Origin: Sulfidibacterium sp046706345
Lineage (GTDB): Bacteria; Bacteroidota; Bacteroidia; Bacteroidales; F082
NCBI GenBank assembly: GCA_046706345.1
Contig: JBJKPL010000083.1
Coordinates: 1-14,254, forward strand
DNA length: 14,254 bases
Direction: 5' to 3'
In this document: positions 7,501 to 14,254 of the stretch, piece by piece
Layout of the letters: the number at the start of each line of letters is the position of its first letter
How positions within the stretch are numbered: position 1 is the first letter of the stretch
Notes under the pieces: model-generated
The model's input: the letters and a program-made list of their open reading frames with translations, nothing else
Database searches by the model: none
Told to the model about the DNA's origin: nothing
Translations under genes and position numbers: made by a program

Positions 7501-10500
7501 TCTTCAGCAACTGGTTGGTGCCTTCCATGCGGGCCACATCATTGGCGTGGTCGCCGTTGCTTCGCAGCGCCAGGATCTTGGTTTTTCCGGGCGAGAAGAT
7601 CAGCTGTTCCATTTCCAGCAGGATCTCGGCCATGATCAGATCTTCATCGGGCGCATCCAGCACATACTGGTTGGGCTCGTAGTTTAACTTGTTGCTGATG
7701 TATTTCAGCAGGGTGGATTTTCCGAAACGGGCCAGCACCTTACTGAAGGACCAGTTTTTGATGGCCGGGATCTTTGGATATACCTGCGGCAGCAGGTTCT
7801 CGTAAACCGAGGTGAACGCCTGGCTCTGGATAAATTCCGGCAGGGTGGCACAGCGGCCCAGGTCGTCCGAAAACTCGATCACCGCATTGGTGGAGTTGTC
7901 GATGGAATAAATGCCCACGCCGCTCACCTTGGGTGATGCGTGGTAAATGGTCCACTGGTTGTCGATGAGCAGACTGCGGAACGGTTTTTTCTTCAGGTTG
8001 CGGACCAGGTAGAAATCTTCGATCACCTGGTCGACGAAGGCACGGTCCGAAGGCAGGGCAAAGATCTCTTCCAGCAGATCGTCGGTACTGCGGCTGTTGC
8101 CGTTTCCGTTGCTCTTGGCTTCATAAAACAATTGCCAGTATTTCAGCACGATCTCCAGCGCATTTTTGATCTCCTTGCGGAAGACATCATAGGATGCCGT
8201 GCTGCCTTCCAGGTATCCGCCCAGCGAAAAACGCAGGAATCCGGTTTGATAGGGAATGACGGCAATACCACGTTGCTCCGCCAGTTTCTGGGTGAATTTC
8301 TCCAGATCCTGATAGGAGAAGAAATATTTCAGCCGGATGTTGAACAGGAACGAACCGTCTGAAGCCACCACATCGGCATATTTTCCGGCTTCGCCGGTCA
8401 ACAGCTCGGTAGCGGTATCCTTGGCGATGTTCAGCCGCGTGAGCGATTCGGTCCGGAAGTTTTTGTTTACCCGGAAGCTGTTCAGCGACCCCACCAGATG
8501 TTTCTGGTAGTAAGCAAAGAAGGGCTCGTTTTTGTATTTGAAGTCATCCGGCAGGTCCAGCATGTCCAGCTTGTCGATGGCCACGAGCTCGTTGAGCAGA
8601 AACAGGTGCAGCGGACTGCCTTCGAAGGGCGATTTCAGCTCGCTCCGTTTTCCTTTTTGGCCTGCTTCCTCCTGAGTTTTCAGGATGATGTAGTTTTCAA
8701 TGATCTTTTTGATGGTGTGCCGTGACGCATTTTTCGGAAGTTTTTCTTCCAGGTTGTTTTTGATGCGTTTGGCCAGGTCGGCGGCCTCGAGGATGTTCAC
8801 CAGCATGTACAGCGAGTTGGTATTCCCCGACTCTTTGCTGTTTTTCCTGCGGGCAAAATCGATGACTTCCTTTTTGGCGTTGGTGGCCACGATCGATCCC
8901 AGCCGGTCGCCGGTGGCGCCGAGATTCTTGGTGGTGGAGATCGAGGAGACCAGGTTCAGCCGGTTGTATTTCTGGTCGATGTTATCCATCACATAACGTG
9001 AAATGGTTCGCCATTTGGGTTCGGTTTCGTCCTGCAGTTTCACCGTATCGTTGTAAGCTTCGTCCAGGAAGAGGGTGATCTTGCTGGTGCTGACGAATTT
9101 CAGGAAATCCAGCAACGATTCGCGGTTGAAATCCGAGAATCCCGACGGGTTCGACGGGTCGTTGATGATGATGGTGAGGTTTTCGCTGAAGCGATCCCAC
9201 AAATTGCCGCTTTCGTCGAAGATCTGGAAGGTATTTTTCATGCGTTCCAGCCGGTGGGTGAGGCGCTCGAAATCGATGCGCCCTTCCGGCGTGATGCCGA
9301 TTTCCAGATCGAAGGGGTTGATGTCAAAACGGTCGGTGGGAAACAGATCCAGGTATTCCCAGGAAGAATATTTGTTGAAAAGAATATACGGTTTCAGCAC
9401 CTTGTCTTCTTTTCCGAACAACACATCGCGGATGATCATCTGCACGTCGTCCGAAATGGAAGTCTTTTTCAGGTTGGTCAGGTTGCTGATGAATTCCTTA
9501 ACGATGGTCTGATCTTTGGGACTCAGGCTTTCGTATTTCTCCAGGATGCCCAGGTCGATCAGCACATTTTTCAACCGGCCGGCATTGTCGGCTTCGTTTT
9601 TGGCTTTGATGAGATACTGTTTGTATTTCTCAAGGAACAGATTGATGCCGAAGTTTTTATGAAAGTGGTTTTTCAGCGTACGCTGATAGGGATCCGGGAA
9701 CACATCCAGGATCACGCGGCAACGTTCCACGATCTCATTGTCGACGGCTCGCAGCTTGCGTTGCAGCAGATATTCGCCGTAGGTTTTGATCTGGTTTCTT
9801 CCGCCGCCTTCCACGATGGTGGCGATGTGCAGTTTTCTTGTGGCCGAATAGAAATATTTCAGCGTCAGCTCCTCGAAGGTATCGATCTGCGTCCGGTTGA
9901 GTTTCTTTTGTTGGACCGGATCGGCACAACGAATGATCAGGTCCAGGTAGTTGCTGAGTTTCTCGAGGCTGTATTTGTCTTTGATGATCTGTCGCGAGAA
10001 CTCATCGAATTTGAAAAGGCCCAGGTTTTTTTCCGGGTCATCGGTCACGCCGAGCTGATCCTGTTTGAGGAGCACCAGTTCTTTTTCGTAATCGGCGATC
10101 TTGTTGTCGATGCGTTCTTTGAATTTCTTCAGGTTGGTGAGGCTTACTTTTTCCAGGATCAACCGCAGGTTCAGCTGGCTGTTGGCCAGGGCACCCAGTT
10201 TCTTGGTGTGGACCTTGTTCAGGGCCTGAATGATCTTGTGGTGGAAGCAGTACACCAGGGTGGTGTTGGTTCGTTGTGCCATGGTGGAATCATCCACAAA
10301 GACCATCCGGCTCAGAAAGGGGAACCATTTGTGGTCGTTGAAGGGATTCTGCGCCAGCGATTTGATCTTGACAACAAAAATAGCCGTCTGGTTTCCGCTG
10401 ACCTGCTGAAAAAGCTGTTCATCGTTCTGGTAATTGACGACGACGGTTTGTTTGGGGTTGAAGAGTTCTTCCACGATCAGGCCGATGGCCGAATCGGGAC

Positions 10501-11176
10501 TGCCGCTGACGACGGTTTTCAGGAATCCTTCCAGGCCTTTCAGATGGACGCTCTGCGACATCCTTTCCAGGAAATCTTCTTTTTCCGGACCCGTGGTATA
10601 GTGGGCGCTCTGAACGATCATCTGCTCCAGCACATCCATCAGGTAATTCCACTGCGATTTTTCGATCTCTTCTTTGATGCCCAGCACTTCGCGGAAGCGG
10701 CGTAACGATGTGGCTTCTTCTCCCAGCAGGATGTTAAAGCGAAAATTCAGATTGCTTTCCGTAAAAGGAGGCGTGCCCATGGAGAAATCATGGAACCGGA
10801 GGATCTGTTTGGCTTCTTCCTGCTTTTCGTCGCTGATGAGCTCGGTGTCCATCAGGTTCAGGAGCCGGTTACGGAACTGGTTGATGCGGGAACGGTATTC
10901 GAAAGCTTTGGATTCCTCGTGGGGAAACAACATGAGTGAAACATCCACATAAGACGGGAATGCTTCCTTCAGAACGGCAAGCTGACGGTTGATTTCCTTC
11001 TGCTGATAGACCGGGTCGTCGGGTTCTTCGTAGCACAGCGTGTAGAAATTCTTCAGCAGATCCATGAAATAAGGAAGCAGGAAGTTTTCCGCCGCCGGTT
11101 GAAGCGCCCGGTAAAGATTGATAAAATCCAGCGCGTCGTCGCCCAGATTCAGTTTTGGTTTGTTCAGCCTTCTCAT
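4541..11176 (-). CDS. Giant protein with PLP aminotransferase-like and HPr kinase/PEPCK-like domains
   Basis: About 2211 residues from the ATG at 11176; no signal peptide or membrane segment is seen, so it is probably cytosolic. Residues 1 to about 600 are mostly helical-looking and unrecognised. Residues about 600-1010 form a fold-type I PLP core: NDPSNPSG (N676), FLDEAY (D705, Y708), STTKNLGATGDR (K750 as Schiff-base lysine, R758) and LRFSLGG (R982 as likely carboxylate-binding arginine). Spacings Asn-Asp 29, Asp-Tyr 3 and Lys-Arg 8 fit aspartate aminotransferase (28, 3, 8). The Lys to final Arg distance is about 100 residues longer. Residues about 1010-1600 are unrecognised. From about 1660, PIHG (H1673) and the P-loop GDSGVGKSE (1693-1701) resemble HPr kinase/phosphorylase and PEP carboxykinase; D1727 in AGDM may be the metal-binding acid. 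The last 200 or so residues are unrecognised. A longer TTG start at 11203 would lie inside the -7 box. Substrates are unknown. The frame is intact and not a pseudogene. Confidence 0.88.
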   Translation of the reverse strand: MRRLNKPKLNLGDDALDFINLYRALQPAAENFLLPYFMDLLKNFYTLCYEEPDDPVYQQKEINRQLAVLKEAFPSYVDVSLMLFPHEESKAFEYRSRINQFRNRLLNLMDTELISDEKQEEAKQILRFHDFSMGTPPFTESNLNFRFNILLGEEATSLRRFREVLGIKEEIEKSQWNYLMDVLEQMIVQSAHYTTGPEKEDFLERMSQSVHLKGLEGFLKTVVSGSPDSAIGLIVEELFNPKQTVVVNYQNDEQLFQQVSGNQTAIFVVKIKSLAQNPFNDHKWFPFLSRMVFVDDSTMAQRTNTTLVYCFHHKIIQALNKVHTKKLGALANSQLNLRLILEKVSLTNLKKFKERIDNKIADYEKELVLLKQDQLGVTDDPEKNLGLFKFDEFSRQIIKDKYSLEKLSNYLDLIIRCADPVQQKKLNRTQIDTFEELTLKYFYSATRKLHIATIVEGGGRNQIKTYGEYLLQRKLRAVDNEIVERCRVILDVFPDPYQRTLKNHFHKNFGINLFLEKYKQYLIKAKNEADNAGRLKNVLIDLGILEKYESLSPKDQTIVKEFISNLTNLKKTSISDDVQMIIRDVLFGKEDKVLKPYILFNKYSSWEYLDLFPTDRFDINPFDLEIGITPEGRIDFERLTHRLERMKNTFQIFDESGNLWDRFSENLTIIINDPSNPSGFSDFNRESLLDFLKFVSTSKITLFLDEAYNDTVKLQDETEPKWRTISRYVMDNIDQKYNRLNLVSSISTTKNLGATGDRLGSIVATNAKKEVIDFARRKNSKESGNTNSLYMLVNILEAADLAKRIKNNLEEKLPKNASRHTIKKIIENYIILKTQEEAGQKGKRSELKSPFEGSPLHLFLLNELVAIDKLDMLDLPDDFKYKNEPFFAYYQKHLVGSLNSFRVNKNFRTESLTRLNIAKDTATELLTGEAGKYADVVASDGSFLFNIRLKYFFSYQDLEKFTQKLAEQRGIAVIPYQTGFLRFSLGGYLEGSTASYDVFRKEIKNALEIVLKYWQLFYEAKSNGNGNSRSTDDLLEEIFALPSDRAFVDQVIEDFYLVRNLKKKPFRSLLIDNQWTIYHASPKVSGVGIYSIDNSTNAVIEFSDDLGRCATLPEFIQSQAFTSVYENLLPQVYPKIPAIKNWSFSKVLARFGKSTLLKYISNKLNYEPNQYVLDAPDEDLIMAEILLEMEQLIFSPGKTKILALRSNGDHANDVARMEGTNQLLKKFIRELLLHFNLPFENNPSTPSLKEVMSKTAEKFEEIIGISLSDIDLERSVKSFTDSLYCGFEKEKLDLGKKLQGDLTRRIIQAVNDEEKSASDRIALLYLLKEKSGFKTSLNQLLGSFEGELEKLDDREAEAVIGDFLYHALPGQWNLLWEQVAQVAHSTIPAEKVHNEVRRFVLFLIQLMNTTRANEHYYPYVHSVMRFSDALFLQQNSFINEMVQHGISVFENFDTKEHVIIKNKMKDLEWIPSLLSRSGVIGTEQNVQTHTRIATDSKKREFPFHRVDRLADPQEKKEKMAALAKTNSNEYIKLLDTRPMPSFFVNRVRNFIGNMDAGDYRCKMFNGGLLNELYVFHKTYMKYMADNFRLLEKQEVSLKDVQNFVPDMICFYGFPEKLISFPQAGYFDIPGPNGNIKTIITPLRKEADYFGNIKKPRLTVMNEKVKEMGGVPIHGSLFAVEEEDGAVFVVQISGDSGVGKSEMLAAMMLKWMKQNLTGVRSLKMIAGDMLHLFPDAEGNLYGIGTEEGDFSRVTDFDPDYIKYYYTLFESASDSNVEDLNSRSTISGLCDVSMPFKIDIMLTASNFAREEAGITRYENPENFILYRNSHGERKEKATSGDNPNFQRTLLRYTGDKNIVEVIDQHGAYIDDVLDWEYDAYSHRFYLCSSYKMIELINLEEIVDKIFVGKTLTEEDKTWTIRKVSFDIIKNRFVATLSEGEEENEENEKQRLIDRNLFNTLFDSLASTPSGQPFVAEVGEFESKKHMIEVLKNASGKKIQLGILSTDLGRKGKEITGPQIAAEDMRRLIREVRNARPDINENKNKVKSLIRQTYAAAFGNRGGNAEIDRYNFWLWQMEEMKKAPLYRIDKPGVPIDLSRMKTRIPVSQKFQPLLVTPNLNREISGMSETHEQLMHLPHMEVLVNTFQQYAGQVFVAGNYGQETVVNNIILQLVLMNGNILPQDLTQGVLMHKLDRETLAAAKSVALEILKKKEK

Positions 11177-11200
11177 GTTTATATGATTTAATAGATTTAA

Positions 11201-11208
11201 CAAAATTA
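11201..11208 (-). promoter_or_regulatory. -7 promoter box for the giant gene (TAATTTTG)
   Basis: TAATTTTG matches the TAnnTTTG consensus, 24 bases before the ATG at 11176. A TTTC at the -33 distance is a partial match. If this box is used, translation cannot start at the TTG at 11203, because that codon would not be in the transcript; this decides the start in favour of the ATG. Confidence 0.55.
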
Positions 11209-11216
11209 CTGTTTCG

Positions 11217-11263
11217 TGTTACCGTCGAAACCGGTGGAAACAGCACATCCCCCAACGGTAACA
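11217..11263. promoter_or_regulatory. Inverted repeat TGTTACCGT / ACGGTAACA around the giant-gene promoter
   Basis: Two perfectly complementary 9-base arms (11217-11225 and 11255-11263) are separated by 29 bases. The left arm falls between the -7 box at 11201-11208 and its expected -33 position; the other lies just upstream of that position. This placement fits binding of a regulator to two half-sites, with looping or occlusion of the promoter. It could also be fortuitous. The spacing is too long and there is no T-tract, so it is not a terminator. Confidence 0.4.
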
Positions 11264-11269
11264 AAGTTA
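11262..11269 (-). promoter_or_regulatory. Possible second -7 box upstream of the giant gene (TAACTTTG)
   Basis: TAACTTTG is an exact match to TAnnTTTG, 61 bases upstream of the first box, and overlaps the right arm of the inverted repeat. No clear -33 element is present. If used, it would give a leader of about 80 bases. Confidence 0.35.
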
Positions 11270-11394
11270 GCTGTTTTTCTTATTTAAAAATCATTGATAT
11301 AGCTTTTATAACAATTTTTATATCAAACGTTTGCGTTGTTCGCATTCTATTTTTTTCTATTCATTTCCGGTTTTGCTTCCGGTGATTTTTTCCC

Positions 11395-11425
11395 AAAAAA
11401 AAGCCGGAAACTTGTGAGTTCCGGC
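11395..11425 (-). terminator. Rho-independent terminator of asnB
   Basis: Read on the minus strand, GCCGGAA pairs with TTCCGGC (11419-11425 with 11403-11409), with 9 bases between the arms, followed by eight T (11402-11395). It begins 23 bases after the asnB stop codon. It separates asnB from the giant gene downstream, which then depends on its own promoter. Confidence 0.85.
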
Positions 11426-11448
11426 CCTGGGTTCCAGTTCGTGTCTCT

Positions 11449-13113
11449 TTAATAAGAGGCTTTGTGAACTTGTTGAACCGCCCGGCCCGAAGGGTCAATC
11501 AGATTATTCAAAGAGTTATCCCAGGCAAGGGCTTCCGGAGTGCTGCAGGCCACGGACTTTCCGCCTGGTACGGTCTTGGCAGCCTGATCACCGGGGAAGA
11601 ACTTATCGAATATGGTTCTGTAATAATAACCTTCCTTGGTGGTGGGCGTGTTGACCGGAAAACGGTATGCGGCGTGTTCCAGCTCCAGGTCCTTCACCTG
11701 ATCCTCGGCCACCTGCTTCAACGTATCGATCCAGTTGTATCCCACGCCATCGGAGAACTGTTCCTTCTGACGCCAGGCCACTTCTTCCGGCAGCAGATCG
11801 CCGAACAGTTCGCGCAGCACCTGCTTTTCCATCTTACCGTCCTTCACCAGCTTGTCTTCCGGATTCATGCGCATGGCCACATCCATAAATTCCCGGTCCA
11901 GGAAAGGAACCCGGGCTTCCACACCCCAGGCCGCCATCGATTTGTTGGCCCGCAGGCAGTCGAACAAATGAAGTTTCGACAGTTTTCTGACGGTTTCTTC
12001 ATGCAATGCCTGTGCGTTGGGTGCCTTGTGAAAATAGAGGTAACCCCCGAAAATTTCATCAGCGCCTTCGCCCGACAACACCATCTTCACCCCCATGGAA
12101 CGGATCTTTCGCGACATGAGGTACATGGGCGTCGAAGCGCGGACAGTGGTGACATCATAAGTTTCCAGATGATAGATCACATCCGAAATGGCGTCCAGGC
12201 CTTCCTGAACGGTATACACAAATTCGTGATGGATGGATCCGATGTGATCGGCCACTTTTTTTGCTGCGGCGAGATCGGGTGAATCTTTCAATCCAATGGA
12301 AAAAGAGTGCACCCGGGGCCACCAGGCTTCCTGCGTATCGGACGACTCCACGCGACGCTGGGCAAATTTGCGCACCAGCGCCGAAATAACGGAAGAGTCC
12401 AGTCCGCCGGAAAGCAGCACGCCATAAGGAACATCCGACATCAACTGACGGTGTACGGCGTTTTCCAATGCCGATTTCAATTCTTCCCGGTCGGTGACGT
12501 TTTCTTTAACAGCATCATAGTTTTCCCAATCGCGCTCGTAATAGCGGACAAACTCTTTTGTTTTGCTGCTGTAATAATGTCCCGGAGGGAAGGTTTCGAT
12601 ATGGCTGCAACGGTTGATCAGCGCTTTCATTTCCGAAGCCACATACATCACACCCATTTCTTCATGTCCGTAATACAGGGGGATGATCCCGATGTGGTCG
12701 CGGGCGATGAGATAGGAATGATCCTGATTGTCGTAAAGAACAAAAGCAAAGATCCCGTTCAGGTCGTTCAGGAAATCGGTTCCTTTTTCAAGGTACAGGG
12801 CGTTGATGACTTCGCAGTCTGATTTGGTCTGAAAGTCGTAGGGAAAGTTCAGATTTTGCTCCAGGGCCCGGTGGTTGTAAATCTCGCCGTTCACTGCCAG
12901 TGCCAGCCTGTTGTCAGCACTCATCAAAGGCTGGGCCCCATTCTCCACATCCACGATCGACAAACGTTCGTGAACCAGGATCGCCTGATCGTTGACATAA
13001 ATCCCCGACCAGTCGGGACCGCGGTGGCGCATGGTTTTCGACATTTCCAATGCCTGTTCCCGCAGCGCCGCGGTACCGGTCTTCACGTCCAGTATCCCTA
13101 AAATTGAACACAT
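11449..13113 (-). CDS. asnB: Asparagine synthase B, glutamine-hydrolysing
   Basis: This 554-residue enzyme makes asparagine from aspartate, ATP and glutamine in the cytoplasm. Seen: the N-terminal glutaminase domain begins MCSI, where C2 becomes the N-terminal nucleophile after Met removal, with RHRGPDWSG, R50, NGEIYN (N75, G76) and D99. The synthetase domain has the pyrophosphate loop SGGLDS at residues 235-240 and SGEGADEIFGGY around 347-358. The length equals that of E. coli AsnB, and the close match of the glutaminase and PP-loop motifs makes another amidotransferase unlikely. The ATG at 13113 is fixed by the need for Cys at position 2 and by AAAGGGA six bases upstream. The gene is monocistronic: it has its own promoter and a strong terminator. 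Confidence 0.97.
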   Translation of the reverse strand: MCSILGILDVKTGTAALREQALEMSKTMRHRGPDWSGIYVNDQAILVHERLSIVDVENGAQPLMSADNRLALAVNGEIYNHRALEQNLNFPYDFQTKSDCEVINALYLEKGTDFLNDLNGIFAFVLYDNQDHSYLIARDHIGIIPLYYGHEEMGVMYVASEMKALINRCSHIETFPPGHYYSSKTKEFVRYYERDWENYDAVKENVTDREELKSALENAVHRQLMSDVPYGVLLSGGLDSSVISALVRKFAQRRVESSDTQEAWWPRVHSFSIGLKDSPDLAAAKKVADHIGSIHHEFVYTVQEGLDAISDVIYHLETYDVTTVRASTPMYLMSRKIRSMGVKMVLSGEGADEIFGGYLYFHKAPNAQALHEETVRKLSKLHLFDCLRANKSMAAWGVEARVPFLDREFMDVAMRMNPEDKLVKDGKMEKQVLRELFGDLLPEEVAWRQKEQFSDGVGYNWIDTLKQVAEDQVKDLELEHAAYRFPVNTPTTKEGYYYRTIFDKFFPGDQAAKTVPGGKSVACSTPEALAWDNSLNNLIDPSGRAVQQVHKASY

Positions 13114-13119
13114 AGTAAT

Positions 13120-13126
13120 TCCCTTT
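13120..13126 (-). promoter_or_regulatory. Ribosome binding site of asnB (AAAGGGA)
   Basis: AAAGGGA lies 6 bases before the ATG at 13113 and supports that start. Purine-rich sites of this strength are not seen before most other genes of the window. Confidence 0.5.
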
Positions 13127-13161
13127 AAAAAATCGCCCTAAAAAAAATCGTGATGAGCAGG

Positions 13162-13190
13162 CAAATCTATAAATATTTCTGAAAAACAAA
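13162..13190 (-). promoter_or_regulatory. Promoter of asnB (TTTG, 17 bases, TAGATTTG)
   Basis: On the minus strand TTTG (13187-13190) is followed after 17 bases by TAGATTTG (13162-13169). Both elements match the Bacteroidota -33/-7 consensus, making this the best complete promoter in the window. The expected leader is roughly 40 bases. Confidence 0.65.
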
Positions 13191-13268
13191 TTTTTCTGCT
13201 TCCGGATGGAAAAGAGTGTCAAAAAGGCACCGAACCTTCGTCCGGTGATCACGCATTGATGTTTTCGT

Positions 13269-13276
13269 TAATTTTG
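13269..13276 (+). promoter_or_regulatory. -7 promoter box for the U32-family gene (TAATTTTG)
   Basis: TAATTTTG matches TAnnTTTG, 22 bases before the ATG at 13299. No TTTG is visible at -33. The divergent asnB promoter lies about 80 bases away, so a shared regulator is possible. Confidence 0.5.
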
Positions 13277-13298
13277 CACACGCAATAAAATTTGAATC

Positions 13299-14254
13299 AT
13301 GACCGCGCAAGATGTTGAAATTATGGCTCCTGTAGGCTCGTACGAGATGCTGATGGCTGCCATTCAGGGAGGAGCCGACAGTGTTTATTTCGGGATCGAC
13401 AAGCTGAATATGCGTTCGCGCTCCTCAAAAAATTTCACGCTCGACGATCTGGTCAAAATCTCGGCAATTTGCAGGCGCAATCGTATTCGGTCTTATATTA
13501 CGCTGAATACAGAAATTTATGATGACGAATTAGCGCTTATGCGCGAGATTGTGGATGCCGCCAAAGAAAATAACATCACCGCCATCATCGCTTCGGACCA
13601 GTCTGTGTTCCAGTATGCCCACGAAAAAGGCGTGGAAGTTCACATGTCGACGCAAGCCAACATCTGCAACATCGAAGCGGTAAAATTCTATGCCCATTTT
13701 GCCGACGTGATGGTTACCGCCCGCGAGTTGCGCATTGATCAGGTGAAAGCGATCACCACGGCCATCCGGGAGCAGGACATCCGCGGACCCAAAGGCGAGT
13801 TGATCGAGATCGAGGTCTTTGCCCACGGTGGCTTGTGTATGGCCGTTTCAGGAAAGTGCTACCTGAGTCTTGACAACCTGAATTCGTCCGCCAACCGGGG
13901 CGCCTGTTTGCAGCCCTGCCGCAGAAAATATACGGTGAAAGATACCGAATCCAACCTGGAGCTGGAAGTAGACGGCAAATACATCATGTCGCCCAAAGAT
14001 CTGAATACCGTTTCGTTTCTGGATCAGATCCTTGATGCCGGTGTCCGTGTGCTGAAACTGGAAGGCCGCGGCCGTTCGCCCGAATACGTAAAAACCGTCG
14101 CCCGGGTGTATCGTGAAGCCGTGAATGCCTGGTTTGACGGTAAGGTTACAGAAGAGGATGTGGAGCGCTGGAACGGAGAACTGTCGAAGGTTTACAACCG
14201 CGGTTTCTGGGATGGTTATTACCTGGGCCGTGAAATCGGAGAATGGACCGAAGA
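13299..14254 (+). CDS. Peptidase U32 family protein, probable RNA hydroxylase of the TrhP/RlhA type (3' end outside window)
   Basis: The frame is open from the ATG at 13299 to the window edge, giving 318 residues of the N-terminal part. Seen: MAPVGSYEMLMAAIQGGAD at the N-terminus, typical of U32 proteins; VHMSTQANI; the U32 signature region EVFAHGGLCMAVSGKC (from E172); NRGACLQPC; and KLEGRGRSPEYV. Four cysteines, C180, C187, C203 and C207, match those conserved in this family and proposed to hold an iron-sulfur cluster. Known: E. coli members TrhP (YegQ) and RlhA (YdcP) take part in prephenate-dependent hydroxylation of tRNA U34 and 23S rRNA C2501; others were described as collagenase-like peptidases. 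The missing C-terminus prevents choosing between TrhP and RlhA types. It is transcribed divergently from asnB from its own -7 box. Confidence 0.9.
   Translation, partial: MTAQDVEIMAPVGSYEMLMAAIQGGADSVYFGIDKLNMRSRSSKNFTLDDLVKISAICRRNRIRSYITLNTEIYDDELALMREIVDAAKENNITAIIASDQSVFQYAHEKGVEVHMSTQANICNIEAVKFYAHFADVMVTARELRIDQVKAITTAIREQDIRGPKGELIEIEVFAHGGLCMAVSGKCYLSLDNLNSSANRGACLQPCRRKYTVKDTESNLELEVDGKYIMSPKDLNTVSFLDQILDAGVRVLKLEGRGRSPEYVKTVARVYREAVNAWFDGKVTEEDVERWNGELSKVYNRGFWDGYYLGREIGEWTE

Noticed and set aside
5987..7687. Plus-strand open frame of 566 codons inside the giant gene
   Set aside because: It is antisense to the giant gene and its translation is rich in His, Gln, Phe and Val with no recognisable motif. 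Such long antisense frames arise because the sense strand avoids TTA, CTA and TCA codons. No promoter box or ribosome site was seen.
7700..7740. Second P-loop suggested by FGKSTLL in the middle of the giant protein
   Set aside because: The residue six before the lysine is Val, not Gly, so the GxxxxGK[ST] pattern fails.
9254..10705. Plus-strand open frame of 483 codons inside the giant gene
   Set aside because: Same pattern of a low-complexity antisense translation opposite coding sequence with clear motifs on the minus strand.
11177..11203. TTG start of the giant gene at 11203, adding nine residues
   Set aside because: The TTG lies inside the -7 box TAATTTTG, and an ATG with a sensible leader length follows at 11176.
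11365..11392. Plus-strand CCGG...CCGG followed by six T, resembling a terminator
   Set aside because: Only a 4-bp stem is possible and no plus-strand gene ends nearby.
11464..12282. Plus-strand open frame of 272 codons opposite asnB
   Set aside because: asnB is unmistakable on the minus strand over this stretch.

Overview
The window looks like a chromosomal, housekeeping stretch of a member of the Bacteroidota, probably near the order Bacteroidales. The evidence is the gene content (long-type IspG, a sensor kinase with an AHQIGTP-type H-box, HemW, a U32-family protein) and the promoters: a TAnnTTTG box, the -7 consensus of this phylum, precedes every transcription unit whose start lies in the window. 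I see no mobile element, tRNA, rRNA, CRISPR array or phage gene. The genus cannot be fixed from this sequence.

Layout from left to right. Positions 1-3964 hold a minus-strand cluster read ispG, sensor histidine kinase, hemW; hemW runs off the left edge. A 128-base divergent spacer (3965-4092) carries promoters for ispG and for the plus-strand ridA gene (4093-4476). A near-perfect 14-bp hairpin (4485-4515) separates ridA from the convergent giant gene at 4541-11176. A 272-base regulatory spacer (11177-11448) follows. Next come minus-strand asnB (11449-13113) and a 185-base divergent spacer with promoters for asnB and for a plus-strand U32-family gene (from 13299) that runs off the right edge.

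The most remarkable item is the giant gene, 6.6 kb or almost half the window. It encodes a soluble protein of about 2211 residues with two recognisable catalytic cores. One is a fold-type I PLP aminotransferase-like core whose Asn, Asp, Tyr, Lys and Arg residues match the aspartate aminotransferase pattern. The other is a P-loop domain resembling HPr kinase/phosphorylase and PEP carboxykinase. About 600 residues before the first core, about 600 between the cores and about 200 at the end match no family I recognise. I know of no characterised protein with this architecture, and its function is unknown.

The other genes are core metabolism and maintenance: isoprenoid precursor synthesis (IspG), haem handling (HemW), clearance of reactive enamines and imines (RidA), asparagine synthesis (AsnB), and probable tRNA or rRNA hydroxylation (U32 protein). 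RidA detoxifies intermediates released by PLP enzymes, so its position next to a PLP-domain giant is suggestive. The two genes converge and are not co-transcribed, so this is only an association.
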